Assembly (NCBI GenBank): GCA_050943735.1
Contig: JBMNPT010000004.1
Location: forward strand, 144,611 to 208,610
DNA from: JBMNPT01 sp050943735
GTDB lineage: Bacteria > Bacillota > Clostridia > Oscillospirales > RGIG577
DNA length: 64,000 bases
Reading direction: 5' to 3'
Below are positions 1-6,936 of the stretch, piece by piece; the first letter of the stretch is position 1, and every line of letters starts with the position of its first letter. The notes beneath the pieces were generated by a model that was not told the origin of the DNA, searched no databases, and saw nothing but the letters and a program-made list of their open reading frames with translations. A program made the position numbers and the translations under genes.

Positions 1-175
1 TTCTCAGCCGGGCTTTTGCTTCCTGCAGCTTTCTGTCACTGTCGTGATTCACACCCGAAACTCCCAGATCAATCAGTTCTCTCGAGCCACATTTGGGACA
101 TCTTTCAAAATCTACAATGCGGTTCAATTCATTCTGTGCATTTCCCTGATGGACAGCACTTGGTTTGGAATACAC
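1..175 (-). CDS. Possible zinc-ribbon protein fragment, cut by window edge
   Basis: A minus-strand frame stays open from about 175 to the window edge. It reads ...IVDFERCPKCGSRELIDL..., which has the C-x2-C knuckle of a zinc ribbon. The second cysteine pair would lie outside the window. The start is unclear: GTG at 175 or TTG near 193 are possible, and neither has a good ribosome binding site. Zinc ribbons often head the same kind of small multi-domain proteins as the SHOCT/glycine-zipper gene that follows divergently at 277, so it may be a related gene. It could equally be a chance frame. Confidence 0.3.
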   Translation of the reverse strand, partial: MYSKPSAVHQGNAQNELNRIVDFERCPKCGSRELIDLGVSGVNHDSDRKLQEAKARLR

Positions 176-276
176 AAAAAAGTATAGGTAAAACAATTTG
201 TTATCTTGATATATAAAACAAAATGTTATATAATAGATTGAACCTTGAATATTATAAAACTAAATGAGGTGTTTTT

Positions 277-1200
277 ATGCTTTTTCCTCCATGGTTTCCG
301 CTTTCGATAACAGCTTGCTCTTCCGAGAATCAGCCTATAAATACGGAACAATGTGTCAGTCTTTTTGCCCCAGTTCAAGAAACAACAAAAGGAATTCTTT
401 TCAAGCGAACAACTTCCCGAAAAGCAACCAGCGAAGAATTTCAGCAACGAAAAGAATCCTTGGGTATTGTCCTTGCATTCAAGAGTTCAGCCAAAGTAGA
501 TCAATATGTGTTTCTTACTAATACACACATTGTCTTTTGGGGGAAACACGATGAGTTTTCAACTGCGGAAATGAAAAGCTACACGCTTTCTCAATCCATG
601 CTTAAAAAAATTTCAATCGCTGAATATACAGAAGATGCATATTCTTATGACGCTATCATGCCGACCCACCGGCTGAACATTAAAACCGCGGAAAACAGCA
701 AGCAAAGTGTGGCAGGACGAGCGGCGGCAGGCGCAGTAATCGCCGGGCCGGTTGGGGCTGTTGTTGGTGCTGCATCGGCAGCCGAACATAACCGGGAAGC
801 CGAACGTCTGAATTCTCAACATGATGCCCCTCTGATAGAAAAGAAAAGAGTTTACCATGCCGCAGAAACAATCCCCAACTGTTTAGTCATAGAATGTGAA
901 AGGTACGCGAATTCACAAGAGCGGAATGCTGGAATAAAGGGTCTGCAAAAGGAATTATTAGCTGTTGGCCCGCTGGATGAAGAGTTTAGTGTCTATGCAA
1001 ATGGGTACAGGGATATCGAAGAGTATAACCAGCTACTGGCGGAATTGCTGCGCATCAAATACGATTTGCCCTGCGAAGCAGGACTTACCGATGCGCAAAA
1101 AGAGCATTTGGAGGTATTTCGAGAAATGCTGAATGACGGCGACATTGACGAGGAAACATATCAAGAACGGGTGGAAGAGTGTAAGCAAATGATTCATTAA
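277..1200 (+). CDS. PH-like/glycine-zipper protein with SHOCT-like C-terminus
   Basis: Function unknown. The 307-residue product has a beta-rich middle (about 70-125, including QYVFLTNTHIVFW) like bacterial PH-type domains. A glycine zipper follows at about 148-172 (AGAVIAGPVGAVVGA), then a charged stretch. It ends in an acidic helix pair (EVFREMLNDGDIDEETYQER), which matches the SHOCT pattern of a short C-terminal oligomerisation motif. The start at 277 follows GAGG with a 6-nt gap. The glycine zipper is closely similar to those in the genes at 6,044 and 6,937, which lie inside the integrative element, whereas this copy lies outside its left junction. It lacks the operator-type promoter of those genes. 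Membrane association through the zipper is inferred. Confidence 0.8.
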   Translation: MLFPPWFPLSITACSSENQPINTEQCVSLFAPVQETTKGILFKRTTSRKATSEEFQQRKESLGIVLAFKSSAKVDQYVFLTNTHIVFWGKHDEFSTAEMKSYTLSQSMLKKISIAEYTEDAYSYDAIMPTHRLNIKTAENSKQSVAGRAAAGAVIAGPVGAVVGAASAAEHNREAERLNSQHDAPLIEKKRVYHAAETIPNCLVIECERYANSQERNAGIKGLQKELLAVGPLDEEFSVYANGYRDIEEYNQLLAELLRIKYDLPCEAGLTDAQKEHLEVFREMLNDGDIDEETYQERVEECKQMIH

Positions 1201-1259
1201 TTTGCAGGGGGGTACATTCCGGGAAACTCTAAGACATAAACTCGATTATCTGATAGAGG

Positions 1260-1292
1260 ACGCTTATGCAGGCCGCATGAGCGTTTTCTTTT
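1260..1292 (+). terminator. Intrinsic terminator after the SHOCT gene
   Basis: The stem ACGCTTATGC / GCATGAGCGT (one G-T pair) closes a 5-nt loop and is followed by TTTTCTTTT. It lies 60 bp after the stop codon at 1,200 and fits rho-independent termination. Confidence 0.75.
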
Positions 1293-1386
1293 GGCCGTCT
1301 TGCGAGTGTTCGCAAGAGTACACCTTTAGGAACACTTAAAAACTCCTTGTTTCTTTTGTTCGTAAAACATGAAATTTATTTTACAG

Positions 1387-1432
1387 ATATATTCGTAAAT
1401 ATATTGACTTTTATGAACGCTTGTGGTAGAAT
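1387..1432 (+). promoter_or_regulatory. Promoter of serine recombinase with palindromic site
   Basis: TTGACT (1404-1409), a 17-bp spacer and TAGAAT (1427-1432) form a good sigma-A promoter. An 18-bp palindrome, ATATATT-CGTA-AATATAT, at 1387-1404 abuts the -35 box. The heptamer TACGAAC overlaps the end of the -10 box, and its complement GTTCGTA occurs at 1358. Such an arrangement fits binding by the recombinase itself (res-like site and autoregulation), which is inference. Confidence 0.65.
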
Positions 1433-1461
1433 ACGAACAGATAAAGAAAGGGGACGCAAGC

Positions 1462-2070
1462 GTGGATAATCGGACTTACTACTATGCCAGAGTATCAAGC
1501 AAGGAGCAAAACCTTGACCGCCAGATTGCCGCATTTAAGGCGCTTGGAGCGCAGGAACGGGAGATAATCACCGATAAGGAAAGCGGAAAAGACTTGAATC
1601 GAGCGGGATATATGGCGCTTAAAAATGCCATGCTCCGCAAGGGAGATACACTTGTTGTAAAATCTCTCGACAGACTGAGCCGCAATAAGTGCGACATAAA
1701 AAATGAATTGCAATTCTTTAAGGACAATGGAATCCGTTTGAAAGTCATTGACTTGCCTACTACCATGATGGAATTACCAGAGGGGCAGGAATGGGTTTTT
1801 GAAATGGTAAACAACATCTTAATTGAAGTGTTGGGAACGATTGCAGAACAGGAGCGGGAAACTATACGCAAGCGGCAAGCCGAGGGCATTGAAGCGGCAA
1901 AGCAGAACGGCAAAAAGTTAGGCCGCCCCGCGCTTACCTTCCCCTCAAATTGGAATGAAGTATATTCTGCTTGGAAAGCGGGAGAAATTACAGCAAAGAC
2001 AGCTATGGAGCAAACCAACACTAAAAGAACCAGTTTTTATAAATTAGTCAGTATGACGGAAAACCAGTAA
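1462..2070 (+). CDS. Serine recombinase, resolvase/invertase family
   Basis: About 202 residues, typical for small resolvase/invertase enzymes that cut and rejoin DNA through a 5'-phosphoserine link. The N-terminal catalytic domain starts YYYARVSSKEQNLDRQ, with the nucleophilic serine in the RVSS motif and the conserved arginine in NLDRQ. SLDRLSRN follows further on. A long E helix (about 110-150) and a short C-terminal HTH-like tail (GRPALTFPSNW...TSFYKLV) complete it. GTG at 1462 is preferred over the upstream GTG because GGGG lies 8-9 nt before it. It sits alone behind its own promoter. It may belong to an older element left of the rubrerythrin junction. The enzyme class is certain; its target site is unknown. 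Confidence 0.9.
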   Translation: MDNRTYYYARVSSKEQNLDRQIAAFKALGAQEREIITDKESGKDLNRAGYMALKNAMLRKGDTLVVKSLDRLSRNKCDIKNELQFFKDNGIRLKVIDLPTTMMELPEGQEWVFEMVNNILIEVLGTIAEQERETIRKRQAEGIEAAKQNGKKLGRPALTFPSNWNEVYSAWKAGEITAKTAMEQTNTKRTSFYKLVSMTENQ

Positions 2071-2162
2071 AACGGGACACCTTTTGCATGGGACACTTTT
2101 CTTTGCTCTCTGACTACTGGATTCGGCGGCGGGACACAGGCAGGACACCAAAGCACAAAAAA

Positions 2163-2192
2163 GAGAGGGAACAGGTTTCCCCATTCCCTCTC
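2163..2192 (-). terminator. Terminator of the displaced rubrerythrin 3' end
   Basis: GAGAGGGAA / TTCCCTCTC closes a 12-nt loop, and on the minus strand it is followed by CTTTTTTG. It lies just downstream of the rubrerythrin fragment. Its loop (CAGGTTTCCCC) is shared with the terminator of the intact gene at 13,051. Confidence 0.6.
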
Positions 2193-2220
2193 AGAAGTGC
2201 TTGATTTTACTGGTATTGAA

Positions 2221-2292
2221 TTAGCCGAAGTAGCGCTTCAGCAGACCCTCGAATGCCTTGCCGTGGCGGGCCTCGTCGCGAGCCATCTCATC
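2221..2292 (-). pseudogene. Displaced 3' fragment of a rubrerythrin gene
   Basis: Read on the minus strand, it encodes EMARDEARHGKAFEGLLKRYFG and a stop. This is the C-terminus of reverse rubrerythrin and closely matches the intact gene at 13,101 (EMARDEARHGKAFEGLLARYFK). Upstream of the Glu codon the similarity stops abruptly. This is the expected scar when an integrase inserts an element into the 3' end of a gene and the element supplies a replacement end on the other side. Confidence 0.85.
2264..2289 (+). repeat. Left attachment-site repeat (26 bp)
   Basis: Identical to 13144-13169. It begins TGGCGGGCCTCG and ends GAGCCATCTC. On the minus strand it covers codons for EMARDEARH, the di-iron ligand helix of rubrerythrin, so the integrase targets a highly conserved coding stretch. 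The crossover lies somewhere inside these 26 bp. Confidence 0.82.
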
Positions 2293-2460
2293 AGTATCTT
2301 CGCTGCGCTCGATACTGCGGGGGAACTTATCTTCCCCTGTTATGGTTATTATACAAGGAAAAGCACAGAGAATCAAGCATTTTTCTAACATCTTTTATTC
2401 ATCGTGGACACTTCTTTTAGACAACTTCTAACATCTTTTTAAGTTCTCCAAATCAAGGCT

Positions 2461-2478
2461 TGGACAAGTTTTGGACAA
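2461..2478 (+). repeat. Candidate left arm-type integrase sites
   Basis: Two TGGACAA heptamers at 2461 and 2472 are separated by 4 bp. The same paired pattern occurs near the right end at 13020/13031, and another pair with a wider gap lies at 12964/12978. Tn916-type integrases bind short arm sites near both ends with an N-terminal domain. The assignment is inferred from symmetry around the two att sites. Confidence 0.5.
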
Positions 2479-2494
2479 TTTGGAGGTCTTTTTT

Positions 2495-3709
2495 ATGGCA
2501 AAATCGAATGATGTGGGTGTTTATCAGCTTGATAACGGTATGTGGGGTTTTCGGTTCGTGATGGTCGTGGATGGCAAGCGAATCAGCCAAAGGAAATCCA
2601 CAGATGAACAAGGCAATAAGCTCACTACAAAGAATCAGGCAATCAAGGCGCGGCAAACGGCAATGGTTCAAGCCCGAACAGAGAGAGTCCAAAAGCAGAA
2701 AATCGCCCGCCGCAAGTTCAAGGAAGTGTACGCGGAGTTTTGCGAAAAGGGGCGTTCTGACCGCGCCTATCAGACAAAGCGCAAACAGGACAGCATTTGG
2801 GATAATCACTTGTGCGCCCGTTTCGGCAATCGTTATGTGGATGAAATTAGCAGCGGAGAAGTCAATGACTATTTGACGGAGCTTTATTGTGTAGATGGCT
2901 ATTCCCATCAATACACAGAAAGTTTTCTGAAAATGTTCTATCTGATTTTGGGACAGGCGTATTCCCGCAATTATCTTGAAGCAGATACCTATAACAAGCT
3001 GTGCGTGAACAAAGACACAAAAATCCATATGCCAAAGCAGAAAACAGAGGACGATACCGACATTATAGCCTTTAGCCGTGATGAACTTGTGCTTTTGGAT
3101 GAATATTTCAGAGGCACAAACGCAGAAACAGCATATTTATTGGGGCGATATTGCGGGCTGCGTATCAATGAGTGTTTCGGGCTGAAATGGACGAATGTGG
3201 ATTTAGAGGCGGGGACGATTCTGATTGACCGTCAGATGCAGTATCAGGATGGGCTTATCAAACTGATAGCACCGAAAACCCGTAACTCCAAAAGGACAAT
3301 CTTCATGTGTGACGCTCTGAAAGCACATCTTCAAAAACTGGCGGCGGAGCGGGAGCGGGACACGGCGGAATTTGCTGCTGTGCGGGAACAGAAACAGCGG
3401 TTCATTGATGATTTGGACGGAAAGAAAATTTCCTCCACGGAGCTTGTGAACTGTCTGCCTGACGGGACGATTCAAACCGTTAATTCCATGAAATACCCCA
3501 CGCGGGAAATCAAAAACAAATTGGGTATCAACTTCAAATATCACTATTTGCGGCACACCTACGGAACACTTATGGCGGAAATGAATACCCCCACACATTT
3601 GCTCTGCAATCAGATGGGGCATGGAAATATTCATGTGACGCAGCGGTATTATATTGCAATCTCCAAAAGCGGAATTGATGTGCTGAATAAAAACCTGAAT
3701 CAACTATAA
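2495..3709 (+). CDS. int: Tyrosine recombinase, Tn916-type integrase
   Basis: 404 residues, the usual length of Tn916-like integrases. An N-terminal arm-binding domain (about 1-55, GMWGFRFVMVVDGKR) is followed by a helical core-binding domain (about 75-170). The C-terminal catalytic domain carries Arg in GLRINE, Lys in KTRNSKR, HYLRHTYG (H-x-x-R), MGHGNIH, and the nucleophilic Tyr in TQRYY. The set is complete, so the enzyme is probably active. ATG 2495 is chosen because GGAGG lies 8 nt upstream; the longer frame from 2471 lacks a site. It lies just inside the left att repeat and is very likely the integrase of this element. It should act on the rubrerythrin att site. Confidence 0.93.
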   Translation: MAKSNDVGVYQLDNGMWGFRFVMVVDGKRISQRKSTDEQGNKLTTKNQAIKARQTAMVQARTERVQKQKIARRKFKEVYAEFCEKGRSDRAYQTKRKQDSIWDNHLCARFGNRYVDEISSGEVNDYLTELYCVDGYSHQYTESFLKMFYLILGQAYSRNYLEADTYNKLCVNKDTKIHMPKQKTEDDTDIIAFSRDELVLLDEYFRGTNAETAYLLGRYCGLRINECFGLKWTNVDLEAGTILIDRQMQYQDGLIKLIAPKTRNSKRTIFMCDALKAHLQKLAAERERDTAEFAAVREQKQRFIDDLDGKKISSTELVNCLPDGTIQTVNSMKYPTREIKNKLGINFKYHYLRHTYGTLMAEMNTPTHLLCNQMGHGNIHVTQRYYIAISKSGIDVLNKNLNQL

Positions 3710-3747
3710 AACACGGCGGGCAGAGTGTAAAAGCTCTGCCCGCTCGT

Positions 3748-4881
3748 TTAGTACATTTCATTGATTTTAGATACAAAGGACTTGAATTCTTCCACCACGG
3801 GAGCGGGAGAAAGAATTTTTGCCCGTCTGCCAAAGCCGCAAATCCACGAAAAGAACTGTTCGCTGACTTTGATTTCTGCGGTGATAGTAAAATGGTGTTC
3901 ATCAAACTTGCTGTAAACTGCGCCCTTTCTGCCGAAACGGTCAAGCACGGTATTCATAGCCGAATTGATAAAACGGATAACAACGCGCTGTGTATCGCCG
4001 CCGAACATGGAAAAGGACTGTTGCGCGTATTTGTTGATTTCGATTGCGGCGGCGGCCTCCTGTCCCTCTCTTGGTTCACCTAACCGGCGCACATCGGCCA
4101 TGCGGTCAACGCGGTATGTTCTGATTGCTTGGTACTTATCATCAAAGCCCATCAGATAATAATTCCCGTCATTTATCAAAAGGCGGTACGGGCTGACAAT
4201 GTACCACTCGCCCTTGCGTCCCTCTCTTGGCTTGTCCAGATTGTCGATGGTGTATTCCTGATACTTGAAGCGGATTTTTTCAGGTTCGTGCTTCTGGCCG
4301 TCCAAAACTATGCTCATGGCATCGTTGATTGTACTGATATTGTTTAGGACACTCCGGTTATTGGTCTTTACACGGTCGGTTAAAAGCGCATCGTGGCGGA
4401 TAGTCTTTGCCTGTTTCTCGCTGACAAACTCCGATACCACATTGACAAGGCGCTCCGCCTGTCCCTGCGCGATAAATTTTGCGGAATAGACACACTCCGC
4501 CAAAAGGCGAATATCATTCAAATCAAAATGCCGCTGCCGCACATAAAAGCCTTTTTTGCTCTTGTCATAGATAACGGTCTTTTCGTTGTCGGCATCATCG
4601 GCGGCAAGGGCTTCTTCCGCTTCATCAATAGTGCTTTCAGGGTTCTCCATCAGCCACAAAACCTTGTTGATGTCCTCAATATCCCTGTAAATGGAGCGGC
4701 GTTCTGCGGAAATTCCACAGTCCTCCAAAAAGGAAATAATGTCATAGGCGGTGACAGCATTATTTTCGTCCGTATACTTCAAAAGATATTGAAGCACAAC
4801 ATAGGGTTTCAGCTTTTGGTTAGGCTTTTTCCCGTGTTCTGCTAAATCGCCTTTTATTGGTTGGCCTACTTTTTGTGCCAT
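3748..4881 (-). CDS. WYL-domain transcriptional regulator
   Basis: 377 residues. An N-terminal winged helix (about 25-75, with VTAYDIISFLEDCGISAERRSIYRDIEDI) is of the DeoR/HTH_11 type. The central WYL domain is marked by WYIVSPYRL and DGNYYLMGFDDKYQAIRTYRVDR. A C-terminal WCX extension ends near LSPAPVVEEF. WYL proteins sense ligands, often nucleic acids or nucleotides, and commonly control phage-defence and mobile-element genes. ATG 4881 follows GGGGG by about 10 nt. It is convergent with int and reads away from the HTH gene. Its targets are not visible, and it may control the element's cargo. Confidence 0.88.
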   Translation of the reverse strand: MAQKVGQPIKGDLAEHGKKPNQKLKPYVVLQYLLKYTDENNAVTAYDIISFLEDCGISAERRSIYRDIEDINKVLWLMENPESTIDEAEEALAADDADNEKTVIYDKSKKGFYVRQRHFDLNDIRLLAECVYSAKFIAQGQAERLVNVVSEFVSEKQAKTIRHDALLTDRVKTNNRSVLNNISTINDAMSIVLDGQKHEPEKIRFKYQEYTIDNLDKPREGRKGEWYIVSPYRLLINDGNYYLMGFDDKYQAIRTYRVDRMADVRRLGEPREGQEAAAAIEINKYAQQSFSMFGGDTQRVVIRFINSAMNTVLDRFGRKGAVYSKFDEHHFTITAEIKVSEQFFSWICGFGRRAKILSPAPVVEEFKSFVSKINEMY

Positions 4882-4964
4882 GCGCGCCGCACCCCCTTTT
4901 TTCCATTCTACCACGCCAAAAGCAAAAAGAAAAGCAACGGAATATCAAGCGACAATCCGATGCT

Positions 4965-5165
4965 TCAATCTTCAATGTATTCTGCAATATCTTCCAGTTT
5001 GCAATTTAGTATCTTGCAAAGCTGATTGATGGTATAGGTGCTGACATTTCCGTTTTTCCTCAGCCGGTCGAGCTGCCCGCTGCTGATTTGGTATTCCTTT
5101 ATGAGCTTGTATTGGGATATTTCTTTGTCTTTCATGGTTTGCCATAGCTTATCAAATACAATCAT
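4965..5165 (-). CDS. Small Cro/C1-type HTH regulator
   Basis: 66 residues forming one helix-turn-helix domain: KLWQTMKDKEISQYKLIKEYQISSG... then TYTINQLCKILNCKLEDIAEYI, the usual XRE ending. ATG 5165 follows AAGGAG with 8 nt. It is divergent from the cassette genes, and its control region overlaps the first operator-containing promoter (5219-5247). It is therefore the best candidate for the repressor that reads the GCCCATAAACGGGC operators at three promoters. That role is inferred from position only. Confidence 0.78.
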   Translation of the reverse strand: MIVFDKLWQTMKDKEISQYKLIKEYQISSGQLDRLRKNGNVSTYTINQLCKILNCKLEDIAEYIED

Positions 5166-5218
5166 GCAGACAACTCCTTGCATAGTATCTGCATTTAGAG
5201 TATAATCACGCCCTTTCG

Positions 5219-5247
5219 TTGACAATTGCCCATAAACGGGCTATAAT
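5219..5247 (+). promoter_or_regulatory. Cassette promoter 1 with operator in spacer
   Basis: Consensus TTGACA (5219-5224), a 17-bp spacer and consensus TATAAT (5242-5247). The spacer contains the inverted repeat GCCCATAAACGGGC (5228-5241). A bound protein would cover the space between -35 and -10 and block polymerase. A minus-strand promoter for the HTH gene (TTGTCA, 17 bp, TACTCT) shares the -35 region, so the same site could control both directions. Confidence 0.8.
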
Positions 5248-5320
5248 TCTAAAGAATAGAGAACTATAGGCAAATAGCAGGGGCACAGTCAAAGAGATAT
5301 TCTGCAAAGGAGTAATTATA

Positions 5321-5857
5321 ATGGGAATATTTAATCTGATTGTAAACGCAATCAATAAGGCGGACCGCAAAAAAGAAGCTGCGTTTATAGAAGAATTTAG
5401 TCCATACGGAGAAATCGTCAAAGACCCCAGTACCAGATTTGAAACGGACACACTCTATATTAAAAAGCACGGCAAGATATTGCGAAAACTGTTGATTGCA
5501 AAACCTGTGGAATATGTGCACACGAAGAAAGAGCCGGATAAATTAGTTTATACCTCAGCTACAGTAGGCGGTATTACAACAGGTGGATTTCATGTCCAAA
5601 GCGGAAACACATCATATTATACGTCTAATTCCGGAAAATTTGCGGTGGCATATTGTCCCAATAATAGCGTTCACGGCAGTTATGCAATAGAAATATTCCT
5701 ATCTGAACAAATATACAATGCGGCAAAGAAATCCGGACTTTCAGGATTATTTGAAAACAAGTACAGAAGTAAAGATAAACGCCATCGATATGGAATAAAT
5801 ACAAAGCGAAAATCGAAAGAAGAATGCGATAAACTCATAAACTGGCTTGCAAATTAG
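5321..5857 (+). CDS. Hypothetical protein, first cassette gene
   Basis: 178 residues, not recognised. The N-terminus is helical and charged (VNAINKADRKKEAAFIEEF). The middle is glycine/serine-rich and beta-like (TSATVGGITTGGFHVQSGN), and a basic C-terminus ends KEECDKLINWLAN. There is no signal peptide or clear membrane helix. ATG 5321 follows AAAGGAG with 8 nt. It has its own operator-type promoter and its own terminator, and a recombinase-gene 3' remnant follows it, the same arrangement as the next two genes. It lacks the full glycine zipper of its neighbours. A shared regulator and shared module structure suggest a common process. Confidence 0.72.
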   Translation: MGIFNLIVNAINKADRKKEAAFIEEFSPYGEIVKDPSTRFETDTLYIKKHGKILRKLLIAKPVEYVHTKKEPDKLVYTSATVGGITTGGFHVQSGNTSYYTSNSGKFAVAYCPNNSVHGSYAIEIFLSEQIYNAAKKSGLSGLFENKYRSKDKRHRYGINTKRKSKEECDKLINWLAN

Positions 5858-5893
5858 TCAGTAGCTAACTGTTGCTTATACGATACATAATGG

Positions 5894-5922
5894 AGGAGCG
5901 AGGCGTTTGCCCCGCTCCTTTT
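5894..5922 (+). terminator. Terminator of cassette 1
   Basis: AGGAGCG / CGCTCCT with an inner GG/CC extension is followed by TTTTCTGT. It lies 36 bp after the stop and immediately before the recombinase-3' remnant. Confidence 0.7.
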
Positions 5923-5941
5923 CTGTCATATCAACTGCGCA

Positions 5942-6003
5942 TGGCCTTGTATGGCCGCCTCTATCTTTTGGGTTCGTTGACAATCGCCCATAAACGGGCT
6001 ATA
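5942..6003 (+). repeat. Cassette repeat, copy A (62 bp)
   Basis: Identical over 62 bp to 6822-6883. Its left part is a degraded copy of the 3' end of the recombinase gene at 8083 (minus strand, IEAAIQGHAQLI-like codons, with a one-base deletion upstream). Its right part is the operator-containing promoter. It joins the end of one cassette to the start of the next. Confidence 0.88.
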
Positions 6004-6005
6004 CT
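5977..6005 (+). promoter_or_regulatory. Cassette promoter 2 with operator
   Basis: TTGACA (5977-5982), a 17-bp spacer carrying GCCCATAAACGGGC (5986-5999), and TATACT (6000-6005). It drives the gene at 6044. Confidence 0.8.
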
Positions 6006-6043
6006 GTGAGCATCAAAGGCAATTTAATAAAAACAAAAGCGGG

Positions 6044-6760
6044 GTGCAAAGAGTGGAAGAAGTATTTAACCGTTCAGTTGGTACGCTTTGGCCATATGAC
6101 AAAATAATTATTTGTGATGATGGAATCAGGTGGGTCTCGCAAGATGCAGAAAGAGTGGTTCACTGTAAGCTTATCCCGTATTCATCTATTGCAAACCTTA
6201 AAATTGTATCAACACCATTACTTGGTTTTTATTTGCGAATAATTACGACAAATTCTGTAAAAAAGGATTTTGATATAAAAAAAGAAGACAAAGACAGATT
6301 GAAAAATACGATTGCGGACATTCAGAAGCAAAAGGCGTTTGGTTCAAAGGGGAATCCGGTCGAGGAGAGCGAAGAATATGCATTTGTTCCTTTTGAATCG
6401 TTGACTCTTGAAGAAATGTTGTCCTTGCCCAGGAACGATTTGTCCGAAGAAGAAAAAGCAGCAGTCATAAAGAAAATAAAAGATGCATGGCTGGCAAAAA
6501 AGATTAGCGAATTAACCTATAAAGAGCTCACAGCAGAATATGAAGGAAGAGTCCTTTCTGACTTCGAAAGAGAAATGGCGCTGCGAGTGGATTTATTTCA
6601 TGTAAAAAGTGAGTATGAAAACATGCTCCGGGAAAAACAGGGAAAAAAAGACCGAAATTCAATCATAAAAGGCGCTGTTGTTGGTGGTGTTCTTGCAGGC
6701 CCCACAGGAGCGGTTGTCGGCGCGATTGTTGGGAAAAACAAGGCAGACAACAATAAATGA
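6044..6760 (+). CDS. PH-like protein with C-terminal glycine zipper, cassette 2
   Basis: 238 residues, function unknown. The N-terminal 75 residues alternate beta strands (DKIIICDDGIRWVSQ, KLIPYSSIANLKI, FYLRIITT) in the manner of bacterial PH-like domains. An acidic helical linker follows (about 100-195; LTLEEMLSLPRNDLSEEEK), partly resembling SHOCT-type helices. The tail (about 205-230) is a glycine zipper, VVGGVLAGPTGAVVGAIVG, probably able to enter or cross a membrane. The start is GTG: 6044 is given, but GTG 6053 is also possible. Own operator-type promoter and own hairpin follow the module pattern. Related to the genes at 277 and 6937. Confidence 0.77.
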   Translation: MQRVEEVFNRSVGTLWPYDKIIICDDGIRWVSQDAERVVHCKLIPYSSIANLKIVSTPLLGFYLRIITTNSVKKDFDIKKEDKDRLKNTIADIQKQKAFGSKGNPVEESEEYAFVPFESLTLEEMLSLPRNDLSEEEKAAVIKKIKDAWLAKKISELTYKELTAEYEGRVLSDFEREMALRVDLFHVKSEYENMLREKQGKKDRNSIIKGAVVGGVLAGPTGAVVGAIVGKNKADNNK

Positions 6761-6771
6761 TAGGTGAACAA

Positions 6772-6803
6772 CAGGAGCGGGACGCGTGTTCCGCTCCTGT
6801 TGT
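6772..6803 (+). terminator. Terminator of cassette 2
   Basis: CAGGAGCGG / CCGCTCCTG closes a 10-nt loop 12 bp after the stop codon. The tail (TTGTTAT) is only moderately T-rich. The arms resemble those of the cassette 1 terminator. Confidence 0.6.
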
Positions 6804-6883
6804 TATCAAATTAACTGTGCGTGGCCTTGTATGGCCGCCTCTATCTTTTGGGTTCGTTGACAATCGCCCATAAACGGGCTATA
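6804..6883 (+). repeat. Cassette repeat, copy B, with recombinase 3' remnant
   Basis: 6822-6883 is identical to copy A. In addition, 6804-6838 is identical over 35 bp to 8081-8115, the true 3' end of the recombinase gene. This copy therefore links copy A to the living recombinase gene and shows that the repeated unit began as that gene's end. Confidence 0.88.
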
Positions 6884-6885
6884 AT
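6857..6885 (+). promoter_or_regulatory. Cassette promoter 3 with operator
   Basis: Consensus TTGACA (6857-6862), a 17-bp spacer with GCCCATAAACGGGC (6866-6879), and consensus TATAAT (6880-6885). It drives the gene at 6937. Confidence 0.8.
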
Positions 6886-6936
6886 ATTTGCAATATTTCT
6901 TTACTTCGGTTAACTCTCTACAAAAGTCCGAAAGGA

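Larger units (their letters stand above)
2071..2494. other. Left junction region of the integrative element
   Basis: This gene-poor stretch holds, in order, a terminator, the 72-bp rubrerythrin 3' fragment, the 26-bp att repeat, and an AT-rich segment with TGGACAA repeats leading to the integrase start. No independent gene is visible. An open frame at 2197-2388 is the antisense of the rubrerythrin fragment. Confidence 0.7.

Noticed and set aside
2197..2388. 63-residue plus-strand frame at the left junction
   Set aside because: It reads the antisense of the displaced rubrerythrin fragment, whose minus-strand translation matches the known C-terminus.
5942..6883. CRISPR-like array
   Set aside because: There are only two full copies, about 820 bp apart, with genes rather than spacers between them and no cas genes.
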